Assembly: GCA_028875175.1 (NCBI GenBank)
Contig: JAPPFO010000204.1
Location: 1 to 14,766, forward strand
From: Chloroflexota bacterium
GTDB lineage: Bacteria > Chloroflexota > UBA11872
Length of the DNA: 14,766 nt
Direction: 5' to 3'
Numbering within the stretch: the stretch's first letter is position 1; each line of letters starts with the position of its first letter. Positions 14,660 to 14,766 of this stretch are shown piece by piece. The translations under genes were made by a program, and so were the position numbers. Below the pieces are notes generated by a model, which saw only the letters and a program-made list of their open reading frames with translations, searched no databases and was not told where the DNA came from.

Positions 14660-14766
14660 CCCGTGGCGCCCGGCGCCAACTCCGCCGCCAGTACGCGCAC
14701 CCGCTCCGCAATATCGTCCCGAACGCGGCGCACCACCTCGATCGGCTGACCGGACGGATCGTCCAC
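14656..14766 (-). CDS. C-terminus of a low-molecular-weight phosphatase (Tyr/Arg phosphatase or ArsC-like), partial
   Basis: The last 36 codons of a gene entering from beyond the right edge are seen, ending in a TGA that overlaps the GTG of the next gene. The ending starts DDPSGQPIEVVRRVRDDI and closes with ERVRVLAAELAPGATG. The DP-x-G segment followed by a long charged helix (PIEVVRRVRDDIAERVRVLA) resembles the end of low-molecular-weight phosphatases such as the YwlE-type arginine phosphatase, where DPFG precedes the last helix and the Asp is the general acid. Such proteins are often about 150 residues, so most of the gene, including the CX5R active site, lies outside the window. The assignment rests on this short stretch only. 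Confidence 0.45.
   Translation of the reverse strand: MDDPSGQPIEVVRRVRDDIAERVRVLAAELAPGATG

Noticed and set aside
1..14766. CRISPR arrays, tRNA or rRNA genes, insertion sequences
   Set aside because: No regularly spaced direct repeats, cloverleaf-like tRNA arms, rRNA core sequences or transposase motifs were found on either strand by reading.

Overview
This is a high-GC bacterial window, densely packed with short intergenic gaps, AAGGAG-type ribosome binding sites and frequent GTG/TTG starts. It carries one clearly lower-GC insert between about 6086 and 8200. The gene mix would suit an environmental, aerobic heterotroph, for example a marine or soil Chloroflexota-like lineage: FMN reductase, HpcH/HpaI aldolase, beta-hydroxyacid dehydrogenase, Thermus-type long isocitrate dehydrogenase, DUF3604/PHP-like protein and free Cache proteins. 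The lineage is a guess, because no rRNA or marker gene is present.

Left block (2-6085, all + strand): two tandem paralogues of a nucleoside phosphorylase family protein (the first cut by the window edge), an HpcH/HpaI-family aldolase whose start overlaps the second phosphorylase, an NAD(P)-dependent 3-hydroxyisobutyrate/tartronate-semialdehyde dehydrogenase family protein, an NAD(P)H-dependent FMN reductase, a roughly 480-residue isocitrate dehydrogenase, and purE. The aldolase plus dehydrogenase order recalls the GarL/GarR pair of glucarate catabolism. IDH and purE are 15 bases apart.

Middle island (6086 to about 8200, - strand): a compact restriction-modification system. The endonuclease (301 aa) carries the signature blocks of HindIII, including VADAK and RLSRTARNQKDFKV. 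The adjacent beta-class DNA methyltransferase has a DIPY catalytic motif and a C-terminal FCGSGST SAM-binding motif. Directly upstream of the endonuclease, and overlapping it by an ATGA, is the 3' end of a further reading frame that looks like a truncated or very small gene. The island runs opposite to its neighbours, has near-balanced base composition and shows no integrase, tRNA or transposase, so it looks like a horizontally acquired R-M cassette.

Right block (8337-14081, + strand): a DegT/DnrJ/EryC1-type PLP aminotransferase overlapping by four bases with a 731-residue DUF3604-type (PHP-like) putative metal-dependent hydrolase, a secreted protein with two tandem Cache-like domains and no signalling output, a SnoaL-like protein, and an HD-domain metal phosphohydrolase. 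At the right edge, on the - strand and convergent with the HD gene, sit a membrane-anchored hypothetical protein and the C-terminus of what looks like a low-molecular-weight phosphotyrosine/phosphoarginine phosphatase cut by the window end. No RNA gene, CRISPR array or transposon was recognised.
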